Both the position numbers and the translations under genes were made by a program. A stretch of 64,000 nucleotides of DNA, taken from Haliclona indistincta (Eukaryota > Porifera > Demospongiae > Haplosclerida > Chalinidae). The stretch covers positions 2,013,254 to 2,077,253 of the forward strand of contig OZ024792.1 of assembly GCA_964017065.1 (NCBI GenBank), written 5' to 3'. Below, one piece after another: positions 1 through 11,109 of the stretch. Within the stretch, counting starts at the first letter, position 1, and each line of letters starts with the position of its first letter. The notes under the pieces were generated by a model. The model was given only the letters and a program-made list of their open reading frames with translations. It ran no database searches and was not told where the DNA came from.

Positions 1-1295
1 CAACAGCTGTAGCGGGTGGGTAGTGATCATTATTTTCAGCTACAGCTCCAGATCTGATGATCAAGACATGTCGATGATTGACTGTCCAGCATACGGCGTA
101 CGCATTCCTGGCCTGCTGCTGCAGAATACCATAGATGATTAGATGATCATACAGTACATAATCCACAAAGTCATGACGGGCACAAAGTAACGATGAGGAG
201 GCTTCCTGACGATGCAATCGGTCGAATGTTAACGTTGCTATAACCAAAGTGAGTCAAAAGAGCTAGAGGCCCCACGCCTGCAACAAGGGCGGGGCTAGCC
301 TCGTCTTGTAATTGTCCCCTAGCGCCTGGGTACGAGGCTAGGGCGGGGCTTACTTGCAGCAACAAACTTAAAATTAATTTTAAGCTATAATTATAATGAG
401 GGTATTATAGTTTATGTATGTTTGGTTGTCTGATTCCAAATCAGGGAATAATGATCTCTCTGTGTGTGGTTTCTTCAGTTGAGGATCATACTCAATCTTG
501 CCGTGTCAATCTCAACCTCATCTGCGCTTTCGCTATATGACTCGTCTATGGGATCCTGGACTTGTAGTTGAGCAAGCAGCTGGCCGTGAGACTCCTCACA
601 GTCTTGTAGCTCTGAGCACTTGAGAGAGGCATAGATACCAACTGGGTACCCATCACAGAGCTGTAGCTTGGTTGGTTCGAGTGGTTGCCTCACATGGCTC
701 TTCCTCTGGTATGCATCACCAAGGATCTCACTGCTGGATAGATCATCAAAGTCTGGATCAGTGAACTGGTAACCGTTCTTCCTCTGCTTCTTTGATCTCA
801 ATGATCTGTTTCTCCTGAGCACTTTGAAGAGATCTCTGGCTAAGCTGTACACAAAAGTGGGGAAATTGTTTAACCACACCTTTTCGAAGTAGGGAGTTTG
901 AACTATTATACATTTCTGTATGTGTGTATAAGGTCAATGGTATTATACCTCCATTTAATCTTGCATGGTCCAGCAACGGTCTGCATTGTCTGAAGGAAGC
1001 TGATTTATGAAGAGTTGGAGGAATCTTACGAGGCAGATCAGCCGATACTATAGGATAACACAGCTTCCAGAGCTGCTTATCACCAAATGTCCCTAAACCC
1101 CGACACAACAAGTTTCTCCATACGCATTACAATTATTTCACCAATATCAATCTAGCTACAACAGAATATTTATCAATATCAATCTAGTTACAACAGATTG
1201 ATATTGATCAATTCTATGACATCATCTCATTACCTGAAGGAGGTGCCGCTTATGAGGAATAAGAATCAAAGCTGTGATTGCGTGCAAGGTTTCGT
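1..1295 (-). pseudogene. Truncated copy of the 3' end of the WDR49/64-like gene
   Basis: This stretch matches about 34,990-36,890 base for base over long runs. It holds the last exon of the WD40 gene (about 475-880, minus strand, peptide LARDLFKVLRRNR... ) and remnants of the two exons before it. Near 500-520 the reading frame differs from the intact gene: the acidic stretch that should read EEHGKIEYDP becomes EVEIDTARL and then stops. The exon near 1,210-1,290 loses the frame of the intact exon at 36,830-37,020. Similarity ends abruptly near 1,295, where sequence shared with 21,955 onward begins. I read it as a duplicated 3' fragment fused to another duplicated segment, without a promoter or start of its own. 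Confidence 0.75.
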
Positions 1296-1421
1296 TGTAG
1301 GCAAAATACTGAGTGAGCTTGCTCTAGATACTGCACCATCTCGCAATCTTTCTATTCTTCAATAGACAGATTCAAACTTAAGATGTATGTTTGTAATACA
1401 AAATGAATTAATAATACCCAC

Positions 1422-1523
1422 CTGAAGTTTATAGGCAGTGCTACAGCTAGCTACCTCATCTCTAAGGAAACAATACCTGAGTCTGACAGCAGCTAGTAGA
1501 AATGTGTCTTGTGCAACAACATC
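1422..1523 (-). CDS. Candidate internal exon of an unknown minus-strand gene (copy A)
   Basis: On the minus strand an AG acceptor (ctag before GATGTT) and a GTGGGT donor bound a 102-nt open exon of 34 codons, containing LLAAVRLRYCFLRDEV and ending STAYKLQ. The duplicated segment keeps the exon at 22,068-22,163 with both splice sites and a 6-base in-frame deletion, which suggests selection on the frame. I recognise no family. It lies 225 bases upstream of, and divergent from, the start of coiled-coil gene A. Downstream on its own strand lies only the broken WD40 fragment, so its partner exons are unknown here. Confidence 0.3.
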
Positions 1524-1747
1524 CTAGTTCACGCACGAGACTTTCAAACACAACAGTAAGCAACATAACAAGAATCAGTACAGAAATCTCATCAGCCACT
1601 ATTGTGAATTTAAAATTCCCGCCAGGAGTGAACCCAGCTGCCTACATGATAGCCACACCTTAATTGCTATTCACACCTCGATTCACACGTGGGTTCTTTG
1701 CGACGTGTTCTCTCTGTCTGATCAATCCGCCGGGACGTGTTATCATA

Positions 1748-4700
1748 ATGTCTGGTTGGTTCAAGAGAAGACTCAAGTATTATCCATTGAAGTCCGAGTT
1801 ATTGAGTGAGTTTGTTTAGTTGTTAGAAAACTGCTAGCTAATACGAGTCATCGCCTAGTATTGAAGGGTGTGGCCCGCCAAGGTGTCTAAAAGTGAAATA
1901 TCAAGTTTCTAAGCAGACTCTAGACAATCTAATCATTTATGTTGTTCAATGCAGTGTCACTGTTTCTATCTACTGCCCCTGCACAGAAGACATGACAGAA
2001 GCATGCTAGTGCAAATATCGCGCGTTTCAGCTTGCTAACGCTTAGCATACATGTATAATATTATGGAAGTAGGATTACATGCTGTAGTATCTCTCGTGAG
2101 AACATTGTTTGTGTTAATCGATGCAGCCTCGGTATTGGGATCTATTCCTCCTTGAACTTAAGTATTCTGAACTATTACCTTTTCTGTTCTATTATACACA
2201 TGTATTTTGTTCACTTTTAAATGTAAATGTGTAGAATGCTGACTCACACTTTTCCTCTTATTTAAACCCTGCTTGTTTTGTAACCTTGGTTCTTACTCTT
2301 GTATTCTGCTGTACTTTAGTTAACGCTGCTCCGCTAAGATACTACACATGCAGCTCCATCTTGGCTCTTATGCGGTGCTGCTAGTGTAGGCAATCATAAT
2401 ATTTTAATCTTTCTCTTTCTACAGAGGACCAACAGGAGAAAAAGGAGCCATCTGATAAGGTCAAGAAATGATCTTGCTAGTGTAGTGGTTTGATGTTTAA
2501 TAAACATGCTTGTACAAGCCTAGTACATGTGTTTGGGACAATGTGAGTATGTGTACCGTAATTTGCAAGTCAGTTGTCAACTTTTTGCGTAGCTTTTCCA
2601 TCAAGACGCATGCACATTGACCAGTTGTAAATAGCTTTGTACAGTCAAATGTGCATGCGTAGCGTGCTATGGTTGTGAGCTTGAGACAATGGATTTGCAA
2701 ACTACGGTAGTGTCTAGTTCACTCAACTAAAGAGTGTAAAATGTCTGTTTGCAGCTAGACTATCACTGGAGGTGCTAATTTAGTTCACATCCGAAATAGT
2801 TCTTCATGCATGATTCTATCTGCAAACTAAGTCATGGCTGTTCATGGATAACACCCCTAAATTGGCAGCTCATGCATAATAGGCTGAGGTTGGGTCTAGT
2901 CTTAATAGGACCATCATCAATATTGTATGTACTAAGGTAGTGAGTCTTGTACTAAGGTAGTGAGTCTTGTACTAAGGTAGTGAGTCTTGTACTAAGGTAG
3001 TGAGTCTTGTACTAAGGTAGTGAGTCTTGTACTAAGGTAGTGAGTCTTGTACTAAGGTAGTGAGTCTTGTACTAAGGTAGTGAGTCTTGTACTAAGGTAG
3101 TGAGTCTTGTTTGTTAGCCAGTAGAGAGGAAAGGTGCTTTTAGGTGGTGGGTCAGCTGACTTTCCCGATCTGCTTGTACATGTATTTCCTGCTGTTGTAC
3201 ATGACACCACTGTTTCCTCCTCCAGGAGGAAAGAACTGCTCTGGGAATAAACCAGTCAACGGTGTACGATGATGATAACGACGAGGAGGTGGGCAAAGTT
3301 AGTCAACTGAGCATTACACTAGTAGACTATACCAAACCAGACCTATCTTTCACCATAATTTATCTTAGCAACTATAGTTTGGTCACCAGCATGATTCACC
3401 GACCATTGACATTCCTTTAAGGTTACGGGATACCACGCCCACTCACAAGCAAGCAGAAATGATTCCTTTCAAAAAACACTCGTAGCATCGCGCATGTTGG
3501 TATGGCTGAATAAAGCATTGCATATCCAGACAGAGCAAAGACTGCACTTTGTCCTTTGCAAAAACGGGGGCTAAATGCGCTACCATAGTGCGTTACAAAG
3601 TGCACGAAGAAACGAGCAGCTTCGTCGACTAAGAAATCGAAAATATCGTTGTGAGCGCTCTGTAGCACGACTAGACTTGGCATGCAGCTAGACAGCTTAG
3701 TTATCTAGGGACCCACACTTGCTTTGACAAGCTATTCGAGTGTATGCGTGAACATAACTCAGCAACTAAAGCTGATATCGAAAAAAGGATCCGTGGGTCC
3801 CTAGATAACTAAGCTGTCTAGCTGCATGCCAAGTCTAGTCGTGCTACAGAGCGCTCACAATGATATTTTCGATTTCTTAGTCGACGAAGCTGCTCGTTTC
3901 TTCGTGCACTTTGTAACGCACTATGGTAGCGCATTTAGCCCCCGTTTTTGCAAAGGACAAAGTGCAGTCTTTGCTCTGTCTGGATATGCAATGCTTTATT
4001 CAGCCATACCAAACACGTGCGATGCTACGAGTGTTTTTTTTCAAGCAACCATTTCTGTTTGCTCGTGAGTGGGCGTGGCATATCCCGTAACCTCAATAGA
4101 GATTTCACCAACTTTATCATGTAGAGTCGAGAGCAGATTTTTCTTATACAATTCACCATCAGGTGAAATATCAGCATTTGAACGCTAATACTGCATTGTA
4201 GCGGGGGGAAGCAACAAAAAAAGTCCACTACGCAAGGCCCCTAAAGTGCTGGACCCCCAAACCAACTAACCAACTACGTCATAACCGGATATTACGTCAT
4301 TATAAATAATTAATTAACTCTTTACCCCGCCCATCTCTCGTCGATCCACGATCGGAGTTATGGCTTCTCGTGCAGCTGGCGAGCCACCGTTGGCTAAGCG
4401 GTGCAAGTGTGGAGCGAACATAGCTGGTTTAAGCGATTATCACTTGAACAAGCACTACGAGGGCCGAAAACACCAGTCTGCACTTAATGTGTCGCAATTG
4501 CAACCCATATCGTCGTTCTTCGCGCCTTGTCGAGCTACAGCTAGCTCGATCGCTGCCGCACCAGCAGCTTTAGCTATCCATGATGTTTCCGGTAGTAGTG
4601 TATGCTTAGAGGCAGTATTAGAGAATGTCAAGGTAGATTCACTACAAACATACTAGTATCTTTATGACTATCTGATCACATACATAACTAATAATTATTT

Positions 4701-7700
4701 ATGCCCATTACTCAGCAATACTTTATTATCTTTGTATCAGTTTGTATCATAACATTTATTATCACCCATCCAGACATCATAATAAATTATCATTATTCAA
4801 GACAATCACCCGCAATCACTAGACATTATAATCATTCAGTACTTTATTCATCTCAAAATTAATTGTGAAAATTATAATGGCATACAGCTAAATACAGTGG
4901 TCAATTAGGGTCAGTAATATGCAAGTGAGATTGCTATTTCAGTGCTGCTCTGAAAACTGTAGTGACATCACCATTATCGTCCAGGGTATACATCAGTTAC
5001 ATCAGGTTGACCTTCTAAATCAAAAACAAGAGATTTAGAATCAGTTAGAACTGATTTAGAATCAGTTAGAACTGATTTAGAATCAGTTGGAACTGACTAT
5101 AAGTGATTAGAATACACTTCAATCAAGCTTACAGGCCATTCAAAAAAGTCCCTAATTTTTGGGACCTTTTTTGCAGAACCCAAAAACAACCAACCAACTT
5201 TGAGGCCTTGCGTCTGGGATTTTTCAGAAAAGGCCCCCCTGATTGTAGCCTCCATTTTGCTTCAGTTCATCCCTACATAGGACTCCACTACTGTGCAACC
5301 CTAATATCATTGTTGTTCTGCTGTAGTACACTTGTTAATTATTATCCAGGATTTGAAAAAAGTTTTAAGAAAGGAGAGAGCCAGAGCTAAAAAACTTGAA
5401 GCAGAGATACTGGTATGTGCAGTGCTGTTGTTACATGTGTACATATGGGATTGGTCAAACACTACATTTAGTGATCAAAGCACTTCATAAGTGCTGCATG
5501 AAACAAAAGCACAGCTTGATAATGCACGAGTCGATTAGTCTGCCCGACAAAATGTATTGTCGCATGGTCATTGGACAATATTATTGTGTCAATTGTTGTG
5601 TTTGTTGCAATTTAAGGTGACGGGTTACGTTTCACTCATGTATTACGAATATTATACAAATACATGTCAATGGAGAAATAATTTATAACAACGAGCAATT
5701 GATGAAGAGACGAGAATCATTAAAACCTGCTACAGTAGCGTAACTACCGTGAGGCAGAGGAGGCGCTTGCCTCCTCGCTTTTGCCCAACCAAAATTTATG
5801 AACATATATATCTTGCCTAGTACATCTGTCTTGCCTGACACAATGTCTCTATCTTGCTCTCCACTCCATCCAGGATATATACGTACCGCGAACGTGCCAT
5901 GTTATGGCGCTGCTAAATACGAGGCAGTAGAATGACGTAGTTCAGTGAATATTAATTAGTTATTTGCAATAAAGCGCGCTTACGTGCGTGCCTCCTTGGT
6001 TACAAATTTCTAGAAACGCCCCTGACTGCTAGAAATTCTTGATTTCTTGATTTTGATTTCAATAGAAATCTTTTTAATTTACTTTTATACATCGGATAGT
6101 TTGTTTTCGGCCCATTGCAGCTGCTATCATGACCTACCACTGCTTAGCGGCTGTGGTAATGCAGTTACTCAAGCAATAAAGTGCCTCACCCATCCCTGCT
6201 AGTATTAGTAATTATTTATTATTTTAGGATTTGAAAGTAGTTATAATGAAGGAAGATCTTACAACAAGACGTATCGAATGGGACATTAAAGAAGTAAGTA
6301 CAGTACAAAAGTGTAGTTCTATGAGCACTAGTTATAAAATGTAGTCGTGTACACCATAGAATACTATTAAAGAAAATGAAAAGATTTCTAACGAAATCAA
6401 AAGGATGAGGAAATCTAGCTGCCACTGGCCCACAATGTACCGTATAGCGGGAATTTCATGAATGAGCGAGATAAAGGATTTTGTGAATAATATTTTCACG
6501 AATCAGTGCTATTGCCCTATCTTTATGTATTAGTTATTGCCCTCACGCGAGGGCAATAACTGACATTAATGACCGCGGGAAAGTCGGTTTCCCGAGTAAC
6601 GGTCGAGGGCGCAGCCCGAGACTGTACGAGGGCAACCGACTTTCCCGAGGTCATTAATGTCGGTTATTGCCCGAGTTGTGTAGGGCAATAAATGATTTAT
6701 TACATAGTTCATCTCTGTGAGCGCAATAACATCGCGAATTTTTCAAACTCGCAAAGACGCAACCGTCTGTTGCTATAGAAGACGCTCCGCGCGGTCAATA
6801 ACCTACATTAATGCCCTCGAATAGAGCAATCCGATTGGTCAAAGATGACGTACTATGTAATAACAACTAAAGCAAGCCTTTTGCAGATAATATTTTTGCG
6901 AATAGCCTGAAATTCACGAAAATTTACTCCCGTGAAACTTTCCCGCTATAACACAGTAGGATTAGCCAATCAATCATGTTACCTCCTTATTGTGGTCCAG
7001 TGGCAGATTTCCTCATTGCTAATCTAACATCCCTCATCATTGTAGAAATCTTTTATTTTTTTGTTTATGTCCTTTTTCTTAATTAATTTTTCAGTGAGAA
7101 TTCATATTTTTGTGCAGTTCAAGCATAGACATAGTCCCTTAGAGGGCCTGTCATCACCCAATGCATTTATATTACAGACGACAAGCTCTTTGATATGAGT
7201 CCACATTACGGGTTAAACATTTGTTGTGCATGCGTCTGTTCTGGTATCCTTGCAACAAGGTGCTGGTTGCTAGGACAGCTCTTAGCGACCACGTAGCCTC
7301 ATACCCAGGCTCTCAGAAAGGCTGCATGGGTGGCTATTAGAGAGCCTGGTATGCATTGCATGCGCATGCGTGAAAATGATGTAATGTTATAATCATCTGA
7401 TGGTTAATTCGTATACTGCAGTTGATGTCCGTGCACTCTTGCTTATATCAGGATACTCATTGTTAGTTTGGAAAATACACAGAAGCAGCAGTGTTTAGGC
7501 CGGCTAAGCATGCCACGATGAAGCATTGTACTGTTACGAGCCATATCGAACACCACGAGCAGCTCTTTGTCGACCGCTAGTACCAGATTGTTCTCTGAGG
7601 ACACCAGCAACTTGTGTACTGCACAGTCGATCGTATAGTGAACAAAGTTTAGCTAGGACTGCAGGAATAGTGCTGTAAATGTATAACAAGAGATATGTTT

Positions 7701-10700
7701 ATTGCACTCAAAGATGTTATTTATTCTTTGGTACAATTTGTTGAAATACTTTACGTGTAGTTTAGGTTTCAGCCGTATGAGAAAACAATGTTTTACACAG
7801 TCTGAGAGCAGCTCTAGGCCAATCTAAGCAAAGAGAAACACTGTTTGTTGTAACAAAGACACACTAGCTTGGATTCTGATCAGTCACGATCAGGATCACT
7901 GTTACGCTACACAAACAGGCGAAGCAAGATGCTCTTCTAGGTACAGCGTTAGTCTAGCAGGTGCTATGACCTCGTGTGCAGTCTCACCGAGTTGTTTACA
8001 GCATAGAGTAAGTGATTAGTTATCGACTGTCATGTATTTTCAGACGCCGTATTTTTCGGACTACTCGAACAGCGCATTCATCCAACCTATCACAAGAAAG
8101 CAACTAGCCAGAGATGTGCTAGGGCATCCACAATGACTTTAGAAATCGATTGCACTACGCGTACGAAACAGAATCCAAGATAGCGTGTCTCTGTCTTTGT
8201 TACGACAAACAGTAGCGTAACTACCGTGAGGCAGAGGAGGCGCTTGCCTCCTCGCTTTTGCCCAACCAAAATTTTTATGAACGTATATATCTTGCCTAGT
8301 ACAGCTGTTTTGCCTAACACAGATTTCTCTATCTTGCTCTCCACTCCATCCAGGCTACGTACCGCGAACGCGCCATGCAATGGCGCTGCTACGAGGCAGT
8401 AAAATAACGTAATTCAATGAATATTAATTAGTTATTTTCAAAAATCGCCCGCGCTTATGCGCGCGCCTCCTCTGTTACAAATTTCTAGTTACGCCCCTGA
8501 CAAAGCAATGTTTTCTCTTGGTTCATATTAGCTTGGATTGACCTAGAGCTGGTCTCAGACTGTGTAAAGCACTGTTTCACGTACAACATAAAAGGACAAA
8601 ATCTTCATTGCACGGATAATCTTTCAACGAATATTACTGAAGAATACAATTACCAAGATAATGGAATAACAATGAACCATGCAGTGGAGATCAGGCCCCA
8701 TTTCATTCCGGTTTTGGCTGTTGCGAACAATGAACAATTCAGCTTGGGGACGAGGCTAGACTAGGCTTACTGAAAGGAAAGCATTTGCGTGGGCAGAGAT
8801 TTCGAATTACCACTTTAAAACATCTGTCAGCTTCGGCAAAGGTATATTTTAGCTCAGAAAAAATCACATGAAGGGTAGAAATTTGATACCTAGATCTTTG
8901 CAACCTTACAGGCTATAATATGTTTTGTAAATTGGTTGTAAATTTGAGCACCATAACTAAAGCCTATTTGATCTATTAACTAGTTCGCCTCGTGCTGTAG
9001 TATCACCGTCTCGACCACACCCCTTGCGCAATAATTCCCATATTGCACGAGCAGACGGTGCTTTTACTGGTTTGTAGCACGACGACTCGCCGAATATTTG
9101 TGCTCGGGTGACTTTTTCTCGAGGTCGAGCCAAGGTCAGTCTCCGCCCACCATGCCCCAGACGTGCTATATTATCCCCAGCCGTGCTATATTGTCCTCCG
9201 TATCTCATTATGGAAAATATAGAATGGGCGGTGCCTTTGATACGCCCACGCAGAGTGCTACAAAGTACATGCAATAGGGCTTTAGTTGTGGTTACTGTGC
9301 TACCATAACAATACTATCTATGGTAGTTCATTTTCAACCCATTATTATAGCTGCGATCTTGAATCGTGGTCATCACTACTTAGTTCAAAAACGAATTTGT
9401 TTTCACTGCAGCGCACTGCTTCTATACGTACTCATTCCTCTTTGATAGATCATTTCACAAAGAAGAGGAAAATGATGAAAGCAAGGTAATATTTCTAAAT
9501 GAAATGTTGTGCTACCATGTGACTACACTAGCTTTATATATGTTGTGCGCAAACTATGGATCGGGACAATCCATGGATTGCGCTGCCCAAAGTATGGATC
9601 CGTGCTTTGCGCAACAATCCATGGATTGTCTGCTCAATCCATGGATTGCGCAAACGAGGGACTCGAAGTATGGATCTCGGCCAAACCATTGATGCATGGC
9701 CGGACGCTCGTGAGAAGCGGCGGACTCTGAAGCACCTCTGGCAGCAGTGCTGCTCAACTTGATTACCTATAGTATTCTAGCTAGTAAATAATATTATGTA
9801 TACCGAGGCAGCAAGGTTGATATACATGAGATGAACTGTGTGAAACTTAGAAATCCTCTATGATGCCACACGAGGAAATCTGCCTATCAGGGTGGTGTCA
9901 TTCTTGTCCTGCGTGAATGTCAAAGCATCCTAAACACACTCAATAGTGTACAATCTAAGCTCCATAACACTGGTAAACACAATATGTTCCTCAGCCCAAG
10001 AGCTGGGTAATCATCTAATAGTACAGCTGAGACTATTAGAGACAAATCCAAGAGACTTTCACCCAGAAATTGAAGTGAGGATCGCCAGCCGAAAGGGCCA
10101 CGATTTACTTTCCTTTCTCTTGACTGATCACCTTGCTCCCTTTGTTCTTTTTCACGAACGCTCGACGCGGCGTGTATGGTTGCGCAATCCATGGATTGTG
10201 CAAATGCTGTGCAATCCATGGATTGCCCGCGCAAAGCACTGATCCATACTTTGAGCAGCACAATCCATGGATTGTCCCAATCCATGGTTTGCGCATAACA
10301 TATATATTATACTACCATAATCTCTAGCAGGCCTGCTACATTTCTACCTATTGGTACAGATAACATTCTGTATGTATACTATATAATAGTTAGACAGCGC
10401 ATCCGAGGATCTACGCGATTTAGAAGCCCGAGAGCCGTTGCTATATAGCGTCCGAGCGTAGCGAGGGCGCTATGGTAACGGCGCGAGGGCTTCTACATCG
10501 CGTAGATCCGATTGGATGGGCTGTCTAACTGATTTAGACCATAGCAACAGCAAACAGAAACGACGCGAACGACGAGCAAGGACACGCGAGCGCTGAAAAA
10601 TTATTCAGTAGAACTCCGCGCACAGAACCGTAATCTGTGCCGTGTGGTGGGATTCCATTATGAGGTCGCGGCAGTGGCGGGATTCCATTATGAGATTTAT

Positions 10701-11082
10701 AGACCTGCAGCTACGCAACCTGATTGGTCAACAGCGCTTAGCTGTGGTTTAAAAGATAGTAGTATTATGATCTCCACTCCAAAAGTGATCTCTGATGCCG
10801 ATAATGTACTTTGTGCATTATCACGTCTTTCAAGTGTAATTCCTCACATATATAACAGTGTCTTGGTTGCAAAAAAAATAGCTCCCTCCCCCTGATATGA
10901 TTCTCAAACAAGTGGACAGCCTCGTGTTTTGAAAATTTGTTGATTGGCTATGTTGTTTGTAAACTTCCTTCACACTCTGCATAGTGTCTTCCTGCCCTTA
11001 ATTTCTCTCTTCTCTCCTTTTCTCCTCTCTCTTCTGTAGACAAAGTAAGCGGCGGCCCTGTAGCAAAAGAAGAGGCGTCTAA
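1748..11082 (+). CDS. Small coiled-coil protein, gene A of a three-member family (multi-exon)
   Basis: Model by splice sites and phase: 1748-1805, 2425-2459, 5350-5412, 6228-6293, 9412-9485 and 11040-11082. The sum is 339 nt, 112 aa plus stop. The N-terminus is MSGWFKRRLKY followed by PLKSELL. Exons 3 and 4 encode 21- and 22-residue units that begin with Asp-Leu (DLKKVLRKERARAKKLEAEI; DLKVVIMKEDL), rich in Leu, Glu, Lys and Arg as in a coiled coil. The C-terminus is very basic (KKRKMMKA, RQSKRRP), as in a nuclear signal. All coiled-coil exons are phase 0. An extra exon at 3226-3288 (63 nt, open, with acceptor and donor) would also fit but has no match in gene B. The exon 2 donor (GTCAAG) is weak; without splicing there the frame stops at 2471. 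Gene B keeps the same six exons. I do not recognise the family. Confidence 0.55.
2931..3110. repeat. Minisatellite: nine perfect copies of a 20-bp unit
   Basis: The unit ACTAAGGTAGTGAGTCTTGT repeats nine times without a visible mismatch in an intron of gene A. There are no spacers, so it is not a CRISPR. The related segment near 23,500 lacks it. Confidence 0.97.
3421..4092. mobile_element. 672-bp foldback element with about 296-300-bp arms
   Basis: The left arm (3421-3716) and right arm (3793-4092) are inverted copies around a 76-base loop. The left end follows TTAA and starts GGTTACGGGATA, the same terminus as the elements at 30,144 and 32,624. The right end ends TATCCCGTAACC but is not followed by TTAA. 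Both arms carry the same open frame read outward from the centre (starts near 3683 minus and 3826 plus, MPSLVVLQSAHND...), as expected from the palindrome. I take it as a non-autonomous transposon, not a gene. Confidence 0.85.
4360..4656 (+). CDS. Possible zinc-finger N-terminal exon (transposase-like)
   Basis: An open frame of 98 codons starts MASRAAGEPPLAKRCKCG. Residues 15-41 show paired cysteines (CKC) followed by spaced histidines (HLNKHYEGRKH), a pattern like single U1/BED-type zinc fingers, then PISSFF, often seen after such fingers in hAT-like and related transposase genes. A possible donor (AAG/GTAGAT) lies at 4633/4634, so the exon may be spliced onward, but I found no continuation. 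It could be the start of a domesticated or dead transposon gene. No homologue was checked. Confidence 0.3.
   Translation: MASRAAGEPPLAKRCKCGANIAGLSDYHLNKHYEGRKHQSALNVSQLQPISSFFAPCRATASSIAAAPAALAIHDVSGSSVCLEAVLENVKVDSLQTY
4660..5340. other. Intron of gene A, AT-rich, with a short tandem repeat
   Basis: No exon can be supported. At 5033-5095 a 21-bp unit (GATTTAGAATCAGTTAGAACT) occurs three times. A small hairpin (AAAAAGTCCC / GGGACCTTTTT) lies at about 5145-5172. From about 5,100 the sequence resembles 24,500-24,620 of the paired segment. Confidence 0.6.
5733..6024 (+). mobile_element. 292-bp hAT-like MITE, copy 1
   Basis: The ends are inverted: CAGTAGCGTAACTA at the left and, read on the other strand, CAGGGGCGTTTCTAG at the right. 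The body contains GAGGCAGAGGAGGCGC on one side and GCGTGCCTCCT on the other. CAG-type termini resemble hAT elements, but I could not find an exact 8-bp target duplication. Relatives are at 8210-8499 and, reversed and incomplete, 15,419-15,646. Confidence 0.7.
6438..6950. mobile_element. Mariner-like TA-flanked MITE with an inner foldback
   Basis: The left end is TA then CCGTATAGCGGGAA; the right end is TTTCCCGCTATA. The paired segment near 26,615 lacks it and continues from AATGTA to AACACAGTAGG. Inside, 6530-6870 is a foldback with arms reading GACATTAATGACC...CGGGAAAGTCGG and their complement, nearly the same as 12,141-12,360 plus 12,970-13,085. Confidence 0.6.
7000..8209. other. Intron of gene A, no gene seen
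   Basis: The first 180 bases match 26,690-26,880 of the paired segment. The rest shows no supported exon. About 7780-7880 is partly repeated inverted at 8,500-8,580 around the MITE at 8210-8499. Confidence 0.5.
8210..8499 (+). mobile_element. hAT-like MITE, copy 2
   Basis: The same element as 5733-6024. It starts CAGTAGCGTAACTACC and ends AGTTACGCCCCTG, so the outer 13 bases are inverted with few mismatches. Flanks ACAAACAG and ACAAAGCA are similar but not identical. Confidence 0.75.
9547..10305. mobile_element. TIR element with CAATCCATGGATTG end arrays, copy 1
   Basis: The ends are inverted: TGTTGTGCGCAAAC at the left and GTTTGCGCATAACA at the right, both in TATATA target sequence. The 14-bp palindrome CAATCCATGGATTG occurs at 9567, 9615 and 9635 near the left end and at 10185, 10212 and 10261 near the right end, with a one-base variant at 10278. 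The paired segment (27,193-27,230) has the empty site. The repeated sites look like subterminal transposase-binding sites. No intact transposase is inside. Confidence 0.8.
10389..10529. mobile_element. Short foldback MITE
   Basis: Inverted ends GTTAGACAGC and GCTGTCTAAC, with inner matches GGATCTACGCGA / TCGCGTAGATCC and AGAAGCCC / GGGCTTCT. It is missing from the paired position near 27,310. Confidence 0.7.
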
Positions 11083-11109
11083 ATCTAGACCAAGCAGCAG
11101 CATTGACAT

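Noticed and set aside
2931..3110. CRISPR-like array
   Set aside because: Direct tandem units without spacers in a eukaryotic intron.
3226..3288. Extra 63-nt exon of gene A
   Set aside because: Open with both splice signals, but it lies beside a TCCTCCTCCAGGAGGA palindrome and has no counterpart in gene B or C; mentioned only as an option.
9504..9762. Overlapping short frames with repeated MDC/NPWI words
   Set aside because: Produced by the CAATCCATGGATTG end arrays; the same words appear in several frames and on both strands.
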